Source: Phyllobacterium lublinensis
Lineage (GTDB): Bacteria > Pseudomonadota > Alphaproteobacteria > Rhizobiales > Rhizobiaceae
Direction: 5' to 3'
NCBI RefSeq assembly: GCF_020164435.1
Contig: NZ_JAIUDQ010000004.1
Coordinates: 124,001-188,000, forward strand
Length of the DNA: 64,000 nucleotides
The notes below the pieces were generated by a model, which was not told the DNA's origin, did not search any database, and was given only the letters and a program-made list of their open reading frames with translations. Each line of letters starts with the position of its first letter. Position 1 is the stretch's first letter. Shown here piece by piece: positions 29,042-37,401 of this stretch. A program made the translations under genes and the position numbers.

Positions 29042-29449
29042 ATGAAGAGCTGGACGGAGAAACTGAATTCCGGCGGACCGCACGAAGTAAAGGCGGCGCC
29101 GATCAGCATCGCCGGCATGAAGGCGGGCGAAATCATGCTGGTTCCGACAGCCCGTCAAGTCGACGATTTCATCCGGACCCTGCCCGAGGGCAAGCACATG
29201 GATGTGAAGACGTTGCGCAAATCAATGGCCGTGCAGCACGGTGCTCAGGTGACGTGTCCGATTACGACCGGCTTCCACTTACGAACCGTCGCCGAAGCTG
29301 CCTATGAGGCCTATCGGCAAACCGGGAATGTGAATGCAATAACGCCTTTCTGGCGCGTGCTGGACGCAAGGACGCCGACGCTATCGAAACTGTCTTTCGG
29401 TACGGCCTTTGTCGTGGAGCAGCGCGCGCGTGAAGGCTTGAAGGAGTAA
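29042..29449 (+). CDS. Conserved protein of unknown function (faint resemblance to alkyltransferase-like fold)
   Basis: A 135-aa protein from the ATG at 29042 (MKSWTEKLNSGGPHEVKAAP), preceded by GAGGA. Features are VDDFIRTLPEGKHMDVKTLR and TCPITTGFHLRTVAEAAYEA, then ITPFWRVLDARTPT and a C-terminal VVEQRAREGL. The order of helix, PFWRV and QR..EGL faintly recalls the DNA-binding part of O6-alkylguanine transferase or alkyltransferase-like proteins (PCHRV/PWHRV), without the Cys. This is inference by eye. It is cotranscribed between the DJ-1 and WYL genes. Confidence 0.6.
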   Translation: MKSWTEKLNSGGPHEVKAAPISIAGMKAGEIMLVPTARQVDDFIRTLPEGKHMDVKTLRKSMAVQHGAQVTCPITTGFHLRTVAEAAYEAYRQTGNVNAITPFWRVLDARTPTLSKLSFGTAFVVEQRAREGLKE

Positions 29450-29455
29450 AGCCTT

Positions 29456-30169
29456 ATGCGCAGAGCTGATCGCCTATTCCAGATCGTGCAGAAGTTACGG
29501 GGCGGGCGCCTCGTCACAGCGCGACAGCTGGCCGACAAGCTCGAGGTTTCCGAGCGCACGATCTATCGGGACATTGCCGACCTGCAATCAACCGGGGTGC
29601 CAATCGATGGCGAGGCTGGTGTCGGCTACATCCTGCGCGAAGGCTTTGACCTGCCGCCCCTGATGTTCACGCGCGATGAGGTTGTGGCACTGGTGGCTGG
29701 CGCCCGGCTGATTACGGCGTGGGGCGGCGCTTCCATGGCCCGCGCAGCCGAAGAAGCGATCATCAAGATCGGTGCCGTGCTGCCGAAGGAGGACAGGCCG
29801 CGCATCACGAATACGCATATCCATTCAACCAGTTACAATATCAGCGACAATGACCGGTCATTGATCGACCTGGCGGAGAGCGCGGCCGAACAGTGCAGGG
29901 TCTTGTCGATCGCCTATACGGATCTTGATGGCAATGAGAGTGTCCGCGATATTCGTCCGCTCGGTCTCTGGTTCTGGGGCAAGGTATGGACGCTGATCAG
30001 CTGGTGTGAATTGCGCAACGATTTCCGCACCTTCCGCATCGATCGCATTGCAAGGGTCGAGAAAGCGGACCGGATTTTCCGCCAGGAACGCGGCAAGACC
30101 CTGGCCGATTTCTACCGCCGGGTGGAACTCAGCGAGACGCCCGACAACAAGGCCGCAAGGGCGTCATGA
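29456..30169 (+). CDS. YafY-family HTH-WYL transcriptional regulator
   Basis: A 237-aa protein with an N-terminal DeoR-type winged helix (LADKLEVSERTIYRDIADLQ, residues 21-40). A WYL domain (about 140-200) follows, with DIRPLGLWFWGKVWTLISWC and the FRIDRI strand. WYL domains sense small ligands or nucleic acid. It begins 6 bp after the preceding gene and probably regulates the three-gene cluster at 28.4-30.2 kb. Confidence 0.87.
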   Translation: MRRADRLFQIVQKLRGGRLVTARQLADKLEVSERTIYRDIADLQSTGVPIDGEAGVGYILREGFDLPPLMFTRDEVVALVAGARLITAWGGASMARAAEEAIIKIGAVLPKEDRPRITNTHIHSTSYNISDNDRSLIDLAESAAEQCRVLSIAYTDLDGNESVRDIRPLGLWFWGKVWTLISWCELRNDFRTFRIDRIARVEKADRIFRQERGKTLADFYRRVELSETPDNKAARAS

Positions 30170-30196
30170 AAAAAGCCCGGCAGTGCCGGGCTTTCC
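30169..30196. terminator. Bidirectional terminator between the WYL and DUF1013 genes
   Basis: AAAGCCCGGCA pairs with TGCCGGGCTTT across a single-base loop. An A-run on the left acts as a T-run for the minus-strand transcript. Confidence 0.82.
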
Positions 30197-30218
30197 ATTG
30201 ATCATTGTGTTGAGACGA

Positions 30219-30908
30219 CTATTCTTCGTCTTCGTCCTGGTGGCGGCCCTTGAGGGACGAGAGCTTGGCAAAGACCTTGTCAGCATCCAGCTCTTCATCC
30301 TCTTCGCGTGCGGGCGGCTGGATGTCCAGGTTTTCCGTTGCGGATGCGGGGAGCAGTGTATCGCCACTCTCCTGATGGACAGGCCGGCCGCGAGAAGAAC
30401 GTTCAACCTCGATATCCAGATCGATCTGCGAGCACAGGCCGAGCGTTACCGGATCCATCGGCTGGAGGTTGTTCGAGTTCCAATGGGTGCGATTGCGAAT
30501 TTGCTCGATGGTCGATTTCGTCGTGCCGATCAGGCGGGAAATCTGTGCATCCTTCAGTTCCGGATGGTTGCGTACCAGCCAGAGGATGGCATTCGGACGG
30601 TCCTGGCGCTTCGACAACGGGGTGTAACGCGGGCCCTTGCGCTTGGTTTCCGGTACGCGAACCTTGGGGTCGGAGATTTTCAACTTGTGATTGATATCAG
30701 CTTCGCCTCTGGCGATTTCCTCACGCGACAGCTGGCCTGTGATCAGCGGATCAAGACCCTTTATGCCCTGGGCAGATTCGCCGTCGGCGATCGCCTTCAC
30801 TTCGAGCGGATGCAGCTTGCAGAATGCAGCGATCTGATCGAATGACAGGGCCGTGTTGTCGACAAGCCAGACGGCCGTTGCCTTTGGCATAAGAAGCTGG
30901 GTGGCCAT
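30219..30908 (-). CDS. DUF1013 protein (TrcR-type cell-cycle transcriptional regulator)
   Basis: A 229-aa alphaproteobacterial protein starting MATQLLMPKATAVWLVDNTA at 30908, with GAGAGG upstream. The longer open frame to 31046 lies in the promoter. It contains the helix-turn-helix-like region DAQISRLIGTTKSTIEQIRN and an acidic C terminus EEDEELDADKVF. DUF1013 proteins associate with RNA polymerase and belong to the conserved cell-cycle gene set in this class. Divergent from the phytase-like gene. Confidence 0.87.
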   Translation of the reverse strand: MATQLLMPKATAVWLVDNTALSFDQIAAFCKLHPLEVKAIADGESAQGIKGLDPLITGQLSREEIARGEADINHKLKISDPKVRVPETKRKGPRYTPLSKRQDRPNAILWLVRNHPELKDAQISRLIGTTKSTIEQIRNRTHWNSNNLQPMDPVTLGLCSQIDLDIEVERSSRGRPVHQESGDTLLPASATENLDIQPPAREEDEELDADKVFAKLSSLKGRHQDEDEE

Positions 30909-31136
30909 AGATATAGTCCTCTCGTTCGTCCGCTCCGGGGGCGCGGGACGTGGGTTCAACCACAATTTCCGGGAATTCGAGGCGTTATATAGCGTCATTT
31001 TAATGGATGAGCAAGAATCGGTTTTCGAGAGCCCGATTCGAGGCAAGCGGCTGTTTCATCGAACTGTCATGAAAGTGTCATTGCACTGCAATGCGCGTGC
31101 GCGAACGATCTGCGGATAACAATCGGAGGTTATATA

Positions 31137-33335
31137 ATGTCGCGCAAATCCATCAGGCTCGGTCTCTGGACCGTGTTGGCCGCATCTGTTGCATTCCCTG
31201 CCGCTGCCGAGCCGATCTTCAACCGGATCGCAAGCTTTCCCGTTGCCAGCAATCTCCCGAAGGACGCGGACCAGTCGAAGCCGACGTCATCGGAAATCAT
31301 CACAGCTTCAGAAGACGGCAAGACGCTGATCTACTCCGATAGTCCCTATGGTGCGATCGGCTTCATTGATATCAGCGATGCGGCCAAGCCACAGCCGGAT
31401 GGTCTGGTCAAGGTCGACGGCGAACCGACATCGGTCGCTGTGGCTGCCGGCAAGGTTCTCGCCGCTGTCAATACTTCCAAGGACAAGATCAATCCGTCGG
31501 GACGGCTCGACGTCATCGATCTGGCAACGCGCAAGCTCAGTGCGACGTGCGACCTCGGTGGGCAGCCGGATTCAGTTGCCATCTCGCCGGACAAGACCTT
31601 TGCCGCGATTGCGATCGAGAATGAACGCGATGAGGAAGTCAATGAGGGTGCAATACCGCAGTTGCCTTCGGGCAATCTCAAGATCCTCGTCCTGAAGGAT
31701 GGTGTGCCGGACTGCGCCAGCATGAAGACCGTCGAGCTGACGGGCCTTTCGGAAATTGCGCCGGAAGATGCCGAGCCGGAATTCGTGTCGATCAACGCTA
31801 ACAACCAGATTGCAGTTACCCTGCAGGAAAACAACCACATCGCGATTATCGATGCGGCAAGCGGCAAGATCGTATCGCACTTTTCCGCAGGCACAGTCGA
31901 TCTGGACAAGATCGACGTCAAGAACGATGGCGCACTGAAATTCGACGGCAGCATGAAGGGCGTGCTGCGTGAACCGGACACCATCAAATGGCTGGACAAT
32001 GATCGCTTCGTCGTCGCCAATGAAGGTGATTACAAGGGCGGATCGCGCAGTTTCAGCATCTTTTCGAAGGATGGAAAGGTGCTTTACGAATCCGGTTCGT
32101 CACTCGAACTCAGGATGGCTGAAGCCGGGCATTATCCGGACAAGCGCAACAAGAAGGGCGTTGAGCTGGAGGGTGCGGAAGTCGCCAAGTTCGGCGACAC
32201 GAACTATCTCTTTGTGGCAAGCGAGCGCGCTTCGCTCGTCGGGGTCTACAAGGATACGGGCGCGGAACCGGAATTCGTCCAGCTTCTGCCCTCCGGTATT
32301 GCGCCGGAAGGGGTGTTGGCGATCCCTTCACGCAATCTGCTGGTGACCGCCAACGAAGTCGATCTTGTCAAGGATGGCGGTGTCAGGTCCCATGTCATGA
32401 TCTATGAACTGAAGGATCAGAAAGCGAACTATCCGCAGGTCGTTTCGGCTACGAAAGACGACGGCACGCCGATTGGCTGGGGTGCCCTTTCCGGACTGGT
32501 CGGTGATCCGAAGCAAGCCGGCAAGGTCTATGCCGTATCGGACTCGATCTACTATTCCGCGCCAACCATTTTCACGATCGATGCCAAGCAGACGCCGGCA
32601 AAAATCACGGACGCACTGGTGGTCAAGCGCAGCGGCCAGCCAGCCCAGAAGCTCGACCTGGAAGGCATCACGACAGATGGTGACGGCGGCTTCTGGCTTG
32701 CCAATGAAGGCGATCAGGCGAAGCTTGTTCCGCACGCAATCTTCAACGTCAATGACAAGGGCGAAATCAAGAAGGAAATCGCGCTTCCCGACGATCTGTT
32801 GCCAAACCAGATCCGTTATGGGCTTGAGGGCATCACCCGCGTCGGAGAGGGTGATGACGCAACGTTGTGGATGGTCATGCAGCGCGAATGGAAGGACGAC
32901 GAGAAAGGCTTTGTCAAACTCCTGAGCTACAACATCAAGGACAAGTCCTGGAGCGCCGTTTCCTATCCGCTGGACAAGACCGAGAATGGCTGGGTTGGCC
33001 TGTCGGAAATCACCGCCCATGACGGTCAGCTCTATATTATCGAGCGCGACAACCAGATCGCGGAGAATGCCGTCAACAAGCGGCTTTACCGCGTGTCGCT
33101 CGATGGATTGAAGCCCGCCAAGATCGGCGAAAAGCTTCCGGTGGTGGAGAAGACGCTCGCCCATGATTTCATTGGCGATCTGAAATCAGCCAATGGCTAT
33201 GTTCCCGAAAAGCTTGAAGGCTTTACCGTCGATGCAGACGGAACCGGCTATGCTGTGACGGACAATGATGGTGTCGACGATTCTTCGGGCGAAACCCTGT
33301 TCGTCAATATCGGCAAGGTCCAGCCAACGAACTGA
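31137..33335 (+). CDS. Secreted esterase-like activity of phytase family protein
   Basis: A 732-aa exported protein. The signal peptide MSRKSIRLGLWTVLAASVAF... ends near PAAAEP (about residue 24). Then come beta-propeller-like repeats (YSDSPYGAIGFIDISD, PDSVAISPDKTFAA and similar). The C-terminal domain (about 440-732) with LEGITTDGDGGFWLANEGDQ and LEGITRVGEGDDATLW matches the esterase-like-of-phytase domain. Probably a periplasmic phosphoesterase, induced under phosphate limitation in relatives; substrate unproven. CGGAGG precedes the ATG. Confidence 0.83.
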   Translation: MSRKSIRLGLWTVLAASVAFPAAAEPIFNRIASFPVASNLPKDADQSKPTSSEIITASEDGKTLIYSDSPYGAIGFIDISDAAKPQPDGLVKVDGEPTSVAVAAGKVLAAVNTSKDKINPSGRLDVIDLATRKLSATCDLGGQPDSVAISPDKTFAAIAIENERDEEVNEGAIPQLPSGNLKILVLKDGVPDCASMKTVELTGLSEIAPEDAEPEFVSINANNQIAVTLQENNHIAIIDAASGKIVSHFSAGTVDLDKIDVKNDGALKFDGSMKGVLREPDTIKWLDNDRFVVANEGDYKGGSRSFSIFSKDGKVLYESGSSLELRMAEAGHYPDKRNKKGVELEGAEVAKFGDTNYLFVASERASLVGVYKDTGAEPEFVQLLPSGIAPEGVLAIPSRNLLVTANEVDLVKDGGVRSHVMIYELKDQKANYPQVVSATKDDGTPIGWGALSGLVGDPKQAGKVYAVSDSIYYSAPTIFTIDAKQTPAKITDALVVKRSGQPAQKLDLEGITTDGDGGFWLANEGDQAKLVPHAIFNVNDKGEIKKEIALPDDLLPNQIRYGLEGITRVGEGDDATLWMVMQREWKDDEKGFVKLLSYNIKDKSWSAVSYPLDKTENGWVGLSEITAHDGQLYIIERDNQIAENAVNKRLYRVSLDGLKPAKIGEKLPVVEKTLAHDFIGDLKSANGYVPEKLEGFTVDADGTGYAVTDNDGVDDSSGETLFVNIGKVQPTN

Positions 33336-33377
33336 TACTTTCACGGGCAATAACAGGGCCGCGCCACTTGCGCGGCT

Positions 33378-34382
33378 CTAGCTCACGTCAAGCACGATCT
33401 TGCCGATGTTCTGGCCGTCTTCCATGCGTTCGTGAGCCCGCCAGGCCTCATGCATGGGATAGACCATGTCAATGACGGGGGCTACGCGGCGCTCGACAAG
33501 AAGTGGCCAGACCTTGAGCTCGAGTTCACGGGCAATCCCAGCCTTGAATTCAATCGGTCTGGCGCGCAACGTCGAACCGGTGTGTGTGAGGCGCTTGACC
33601 ATCAGTTTCGACATATCGGCGTTTGCCCTCGCGCCGTTCAGGAAGGCAATCTGGACGATACGACCGTCGATTGCGGCCGCCTCATAGTTGCGCTCGACAT
33701 AGTCTCCACCGACCATGTCAAGGATCAGGTTCACGCCCTTGTTGCTGGTTGCGTCCTTTACGGCTTCGACGAAATCTTCGTTGCGGTAGTTGACGGCGCG
33801 GCCAGCGCCAAGCTTGAGGCAGGCTTCGCATTTTTCTTCCGAACCCGCCGTTGCGATGACATGAGCTCCAAACGCGTTTGCAAGCTGGATTGCCGTTGTA
33901 CCAATGCCGGAGGAGCCGCCATGGACGAGGAATGTCTCGCCCTTCTGCAAGGCGCCGCGCTCGAACACATTGTGCCAGACGGTGAAGAAGGTCTCCGGTA
34001 TCGCGGCAGCTTCAATATAGCCATAACCCGCGGGGATTGGCAGGGCATTGCTTTCGTGCACCGTGCAATACTGGGCATAGCCGCCGCCTGGGACCAACGC
34101 GGTCACACGTTCACCGGTGCGGAACCGGCTCACGCCTGCGCCCACGGCTATGACATCGCCAGCGATCTCAAGCCCGGGAATATCGGAAGCACCCGCCGGC
34201 GGCGGGTAGTGCCCCTGGCGCTGCAACACATCCGGTCGATTGACGCCCGCAGCCTTGACTTGAACCAAAAGCTCGCCCGGGTTTGGTTCGGGGACACCGC
34301 GCTCACCCGGCTTGAGCACCAGCGGGCCGCCCGGCTGGGTGATCTCGATCGCCGTCATTATTGTCGGAATTTTTTCGGCCAT
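33378..34382 (-). CDS. NAD(P)H-quinone oxidoreductase, zinc-independent MDR family
   Basis: A 334-aa quinone reductase (QorA/PIG3-like). It carries the MDR N-terminal domain with VNRPDVLQRQGHYPPPAGAS. The NAD(P) fold has VHGGSSGIGTTAIQLANAFG, and the long C-terminal substrate domain ends GQNIGKIVLDVS. There are no structural zinc cysteines. The start at 34382 (MAEKIPTIMTAIEI) follows GAGGAA; the open frame extends to 34514 without family similarity. It is divergent from the DUF1192 gene. Confidence 0.88.
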   Translation of the reverse strand: MAEKIPTIMTAIEITQPGGPLVLKPGERGVPEPNPGELLVQVKAAGVNRPDVLQRQGHYPPPAGASDIPGLEIAGDVIAVGAGVSRFRTGERVTALVPGGGYAQYCTVHESNALPIPAGYGYIEAAAIPETFFTVWHNVFERGALQKGETFLVHGGSSGIGTTAIQLANAFGAHVIATAGSEEKCEACLKLGAGRAVNYRNEDFVEAVKDATSNKGVNLILDMVGGDYVERNYEAAAIDGRIVQIAFLNGARANADMSKLMVKRLTHTGSTLRARPIEFKAGIARELELKVWPLLVERRVAPVIDMVYPMHEAWRAHERMEDGQNIGKIVLDVS

Positions 34383-34476
34383 GGGATCTTCCTCAACATT
34401 GATTCGCCGGAATGATTTGCAATTCCAAGCAGTTGGACTGTATCCTTGCACACTAGAGCGACAAGTGGAGGAAATG

Positions 34477-34662
34477 ATGTCACTTTTCGATGAAGAGCCA
34501 AGGCGCAAGATCATTCATGATATTGGGCAGGACCTGTCGCTATTGTCGGTCGCGGAGCTTGATGAGCGCATTACGCTTCTGCGGACTGAAATCACCCGGC
34601 TTGAAGAGGAACGGTCCCGCAAAGGGGACAGCAAGGTTGCCGCTGAAGCGCTATTCCGTTGA
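34477..34662 (+). CDS. DUF1192 family protein
   Basis: A 61-aa helical protein MSLFDEEPRRKIIHDIGQDL with the LSLLSVAELDERI core that defines DUF1192, then a basic coiled coil (LRTEITRLEEERSRK). GGAGG lies 5 bp before the second of two adjacent ATGs, so 34477 is preferred to 34474. Function unknown. It is next to the quinone reductase gene, as in other Rhizobiales. Confidence 0.82.
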   Translation: MSLFDEEPRRKIIHDIGQDLSLLSVAELDERITLLRTEITRLEEERSRKGDSKVAAEALFR

Positions 34663-35031
34663 CCTGATGCGGATGTCATTAGGTCGTGTGGACAAGTATG
34701 GATTGGAGCGTGGTATGAGGGAAAATCGTTCAGGTTTAGAAGCAAAACCGAAGGTGGAGTTATCCTCCATCGAGGGTTTGCGCCGACAAACTGGGCGATT
34801 TTCACCATATCCCTTTGGGACGCGGCAGATTTTGCCCCTGAATGCGTCGGAAAGCCCTCGTGGAGGATCAACTCCACCACGGCCTTTCCTCCTGTTCAGG
34901 AACAAAATTCGCTCGCGCCACGCCCAATCCATAAATGTCCACGCGACCTAAGTTTCCGCATTGCTGCATGACACGATCTCCTCCGGCGCGATCCGTGCTG
35001 GTCCACTTCCGATTCGCTTGAAGGGTTTGCC
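34663..35031. other. Spacer occupied almost entirely by an inverted-repeat element
   Basis: No supported gene. Short frames on both strands run through the inverted repeat listed separately. The last 80 bp include AAGGG, the ribosome-binding site of the following MFS gene. Confidence 0.6.
34679..34951. repeat. 273-bp MITE-like imperfect inverted repeat
   Basis: The left end TTAGGTCGTGTGGACAAGTA is mirrored by the right end, whose reverse complement begins TTAGGTCGCGTGGACATTTA. Both continue TATGGATTGG(A)GCGTGG, so about 30 of 33 terminal bases match. A second matched pair further in is GGTGGAGTTATCCTCCA (about 34755) against the reverse complement GGTGGAGTTGATCCTCCA (about 34875). The transcript would fold into a very long hairpin. 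There is no transposase, so it looks like a MITE, a palindromic interspersed repeat, or the fused ends of a lost insertion sequence. Confidence 0.7.
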
Positions 35032-36273
35032 GTGTTCCGTTCGTTCATTCAGGTCTTCGCGCTTCTCTGCGGCACGTCCTTCCTCGTCATGGCGTCAGGT
35101 TTGCATGGACTGCTATTGCCGTTGCGCGGTGGCGCGGAAGGATTCTCGACGACATCACTCGGTCTTCTTGGAACGGCCTGGGCGGGCGGTTTCATCACCT
35201 CCTGCCTGCTTGCACCGCGACTTGTGCGGCGCGTTGGCCATGTGCGCGCCTTCAGCGCATTTGCCTCGATAGCGGCAATCGTTGCGCTGATGACCGGGAT
35301 TCTCGTGGAATCGACTGCCTGGATCGTGCTGCGTGCCCTGACCGGCTTTGCCATGGCCGGTTCCTACATGGTGATCGAGAGCTGGCTCAATGAACGGGCG
35401 ACCAATGCCAATCGCGGGCAGATATTCGGTCTCTACATGGTGGTGAATTTCGGGTCCATCACTGTCGGGCAAATGATGATCGGCTTTGGCGATGTGCGTA
35501 CTGGAACGTTTTTCATGTTGTCGGGCATCCTGTTCTGCCTTGCCCTTATACCCACGGCCATCTCGACGGCCAGCAGCCCGAAGCCGCTGACGGAAGTTCA
35601 GCTGGATCTCAAGGCGCTATATCGCAATTCACCAGTGGCCTTCCTCGGCTGCATACTGATCGGCGTTGCCAATGGTGCATTCGGCACGCTGGGCGCCGTT
35701 TATGGTGCGGCAACCGGCATTTCCACCACGGAGATCGCGCTGATGATGAGCGCCTCGGTGATGGGCGGCGCCTTGATGCAGATACCGGTCGGGCGCATGT
35801 CCGACCGTACAGACCGGCGCTACGTTCTCGCGATTGTTGGCGGAGCAGCGGCCGTGATAGGCCTGTCGATCTTTCTGGTCGCGCCGCGCCATGCCTATGC
35901 AATTCTCGCAATGACGGCGATCTATGGCGGCCTGGCCTATACGCTCTATCCGGTGGCGGTTGCCCATGCCAATGATTTCTCGGACCAGCAGAGCTTCGTC
36001 AAGGTAACAAGCGGACTGTTGCTCCTGTACGGCTTCGGCACGATGATCGGGCCGGTCCTTGGCGCCCTGGCGATGGAGCGCATTACGCCGGAGGGTCTGT
36101 TCGCGGTTACGGCACTGGCCCACGCATCGATCATGACCCATGCCATCATCCGCTCGCGGATGCGACCGCCGGTGCCAATCGAACTCAGGGACAACTTTCA
36201 GACCGTTGGCGCGGAGCGCGTGACGCCCGAGGGTGTCAGACTGGATCCGCGTGCGGAAAATATGCGGGAGTGA
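35032..36273 (+). CDS. MFS transporter, YcaD-like
   Basis: A 413-aa inner-membrane protein with about twelve hydrophobic helices, beginning (M)FRSFIQVFALLCGTSFLVM from a GTG at 35032 with AAGGG seven bases before it. Conserved features are MVIESWLNERATNANRGQIF after helix 4 and VGRMSDRTDRRYVL in the central loop, the MFS loop 8-9 motif. These fit the YcaD/arabinose-polymer-like subgroup. Substrate unknown. The C-terminal tail is hydrophilic. Confidence 0.87.
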   Translation: MFRSFIQVFALLCGTSFLVMASGLHGLLLPLRGGAEGFSTTSLGLLGTAWAGGFITSCLLAPRLVRRVGHVRAFSAFASIAAIVALMTGILVESTAWIVLRALTGFAMAGSYMVIESWLNERATNANRGQIFGLYMVVNFGSITVGQMMIGFGDVRTGTFFMLSGILFCLALIPTAISTASSPKPLTEVQLDLKALYRNSPVAFLGCILIGVANGAFGTLGAVYGAATGISTTEIALMMSASVMGGALMQIPVGRMSDRTDRRYVLAIVGGAAAVIGLSIFLVAPRHAYAILAMTAIYGGLAYTLYPVAVAHANDFSDQQSFVKVTSGLLLLYGFGTMIGPVLGALAMERITPEGLFAVTALAHASIMTHAIIRSRMRPPVPIELRDNFQTVGAERVTPEGVRLDPRAENMRE

Positions 36274-36303
36274 TGGTTCGATTCGGCTGCGATACGAAAT
36301 CCG

Positions 36304-36333
36304 TTGACATTTCCGCCGGTTTAAAACGACTAT
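36304..36333 (+). promoter_or_regulatory. Promoter of the ArsR gene, probably giving a leaderless mRNA
   Basis: TTGACA at 36304 and GACTAT at 36328 are separated by 18 bp. The ATG at 36339 lies only 6 bp beyond the -10 box, where transcription would be expected to start, and no Shine-Dalgarno is present. Confidence 0.5.
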
Positions 36334-36338
36334 CCGGT

Positions 36339-36602
36339 ATGGTCGAGACGGATGCATTCGCAGCAATTTCTGATCCAAACCGCCGCTATCTCCTTGAGGA
36401 GCTCCGGCGCGGACCGAAAACCGTGAACGAACTGGCGGTCGGGTTGCCGATTTCTCGACCTGCGGTTTCCCAGCACCTCAAGGCACTCCTCGATGCGCGC
36501 CTGGTAAAGGTCAAGGCCGAGGGCACCCGCCGCATCTATACTGTCGATGACAGTGGCTTCTTTCGACTGAATTTATGGCTGGACCAGTTCTGGAGCCAGT
36601 AG
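36339..36602 (+). CDS. ArsR-family helix-turn-helix regulator
   Basis: An 87-aa winged-helix protein: DAFAAISDPNRRYLLEELRR, then the recognition helix PISRPAVSQHLKALLDARLV (residues 38-57) and the wing KVKAEGTRRIYTVDD. No metal-binding cysteines are visible, so it is not a classical arsenic or cadmium sensor. It resembles the regulators often paired with SRPBCC proteins, but none is adjacent. The start at 36339 is chosen because a TTGACA/GACTAT promoter ends just before it; the open frame to 36270 would include that promoter. Confidence 0.82.
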   Translation: MVETDAFAAISDPNRRYLLEELRRGPKTVNELAVGLPISRPAVSQHLKALLDARLVKVKAEGTRRIYTVDDSGFFRLNLWLDQFWSQ

Positions 36603-36654
36603 TCTCGATGGCTCGTAAGGGCACATCCAACAGACACTGGCGTGCAAACAAAAA

Positions 36655-36686
36655 CCCGACCTCTTTCGAAGAGGCCGGGCTTTTTG
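36655..36686 (+). terminator. Terminator of the ArsR gene
   Basis: CCCG-A-CCTCTT and AAGAGG-C-CGGG form a stem with a TCG loop followed by TTTTT. Confidence 0.88.
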
Positions 36687-36753
36687 TAACTGCCAGCACG
36701 ATGTCATTTCAGACTATCGAGTGGAATTTCGCGGTATTGTCCTTATAGCCGGT

Positions 36754-36933
36754 TCAATGATGGGTGACGGCTGACCTCAGCCTTTCGATCTGCTCTTTGA
36801 GCATGAGCTTGCGTCGTTTCATGTCGCTGATTTTCAGGTCGTCGGAGGCGGGACTTAACAGCGCTTCGGAAATTTCCTTTTCCAGCGCTCCATGCTTACG
36901 TTCAAGCGTTTCAAGATGAGACTCAATGGCCAT
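36754..36933 (-). CDS. DUF465 (YdcH-family) small protein, copy A
   Basis: A 59-aa helical-hairpin protein, MAIESHLETLERKHGALEKE... LKISDMKRRKLMLKEQIERL, typical of YdcH/DUF465. GGGAGAAG precedes the ATG at 36933. Its partner copy at 37159 is divergent. Function unknown; members are abundant small coiled coils. Confidence 0.83.
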   Translation of the reverse strand: MAIESHLETLERKHGALEKEISEALLSPASDDLKISDMKRRKLMLKEQIERLRSAVTHH

Positions 36934-37158
36934 CCGGCTTCTCCCTTGGTTAGTGCCTTGCTCGTACATGCTCTGCGCGCCTTGCGGCGAGTTTGTGACA
37001 GAGCCGTGACACTCTGCCACCACTTTAAGCAATTGTCGAATTTGTTTCGTAGGATTTTCTTGTTTCTTGAAATATGATATGGCGACGTATCGGCAGGGTG
37101 TTGTATTGCTCCATGCCAACTACGGGATTCTTCTACAGCAAATACTGGGAATCACTGC

Positions 37159-37362
37159 ATGTCCGACCAGGATCAGGCTGACATTCGATTGGCAGTCGCA
37201 AGATTGAAACAAGAGCATCTGGATTTTGATGCCGCCATACAAGCAATGATCCAGGTGGGCTGTGACCAGCTTCGCATCCAGCGAATGAAGAAGAAGAAGC
37301 TGATCATCAAGGACAAGCTCATCGAGCTCGAAGACAGGATCACGCCCGACATCATAGCCTGA
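37159..37362 (+). CDS. DUF465 (YdcH-family) small protein, copy B
   Basis: A 67-aa paralogue of the preceding gene: RLKQEHLDFDAAIQAMIQ, then LRIQRMKKKKLIIKDKLIEL, with the same hairpin and the basic KRRKL/KKKKL turn. The pair faces apart across about 225 bp, indicating local duplication with inversion or an ancient divergent pair. An imperfect GC-rich hairpin (CCGCAAGC / GCTTGCGG, 37384-37401) follows and may terminate it. Confidence 0.83.
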   Translation: MSDQDQADIRLAVARLKQEHLDFDAAIQAMIQVGCDQLRIQRMKKKKLIIKDKLIELEDRITPDIIA

Positions 37363-37383
37363 CATCGCAGCGCCACCGGGGTT

Positions 37384-37401
37384 CCGCAAGCCAGCTTGCG
37401 G
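37384..37401. terminator. 8-bp inverted repeat after DUF465 copy B
   Basis: CCGCAAGC and GCTTGCGG are separated by two bases; a TTTT run follows only after 10 further bases. Weak terminator candidate. Confidence 0.4.
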
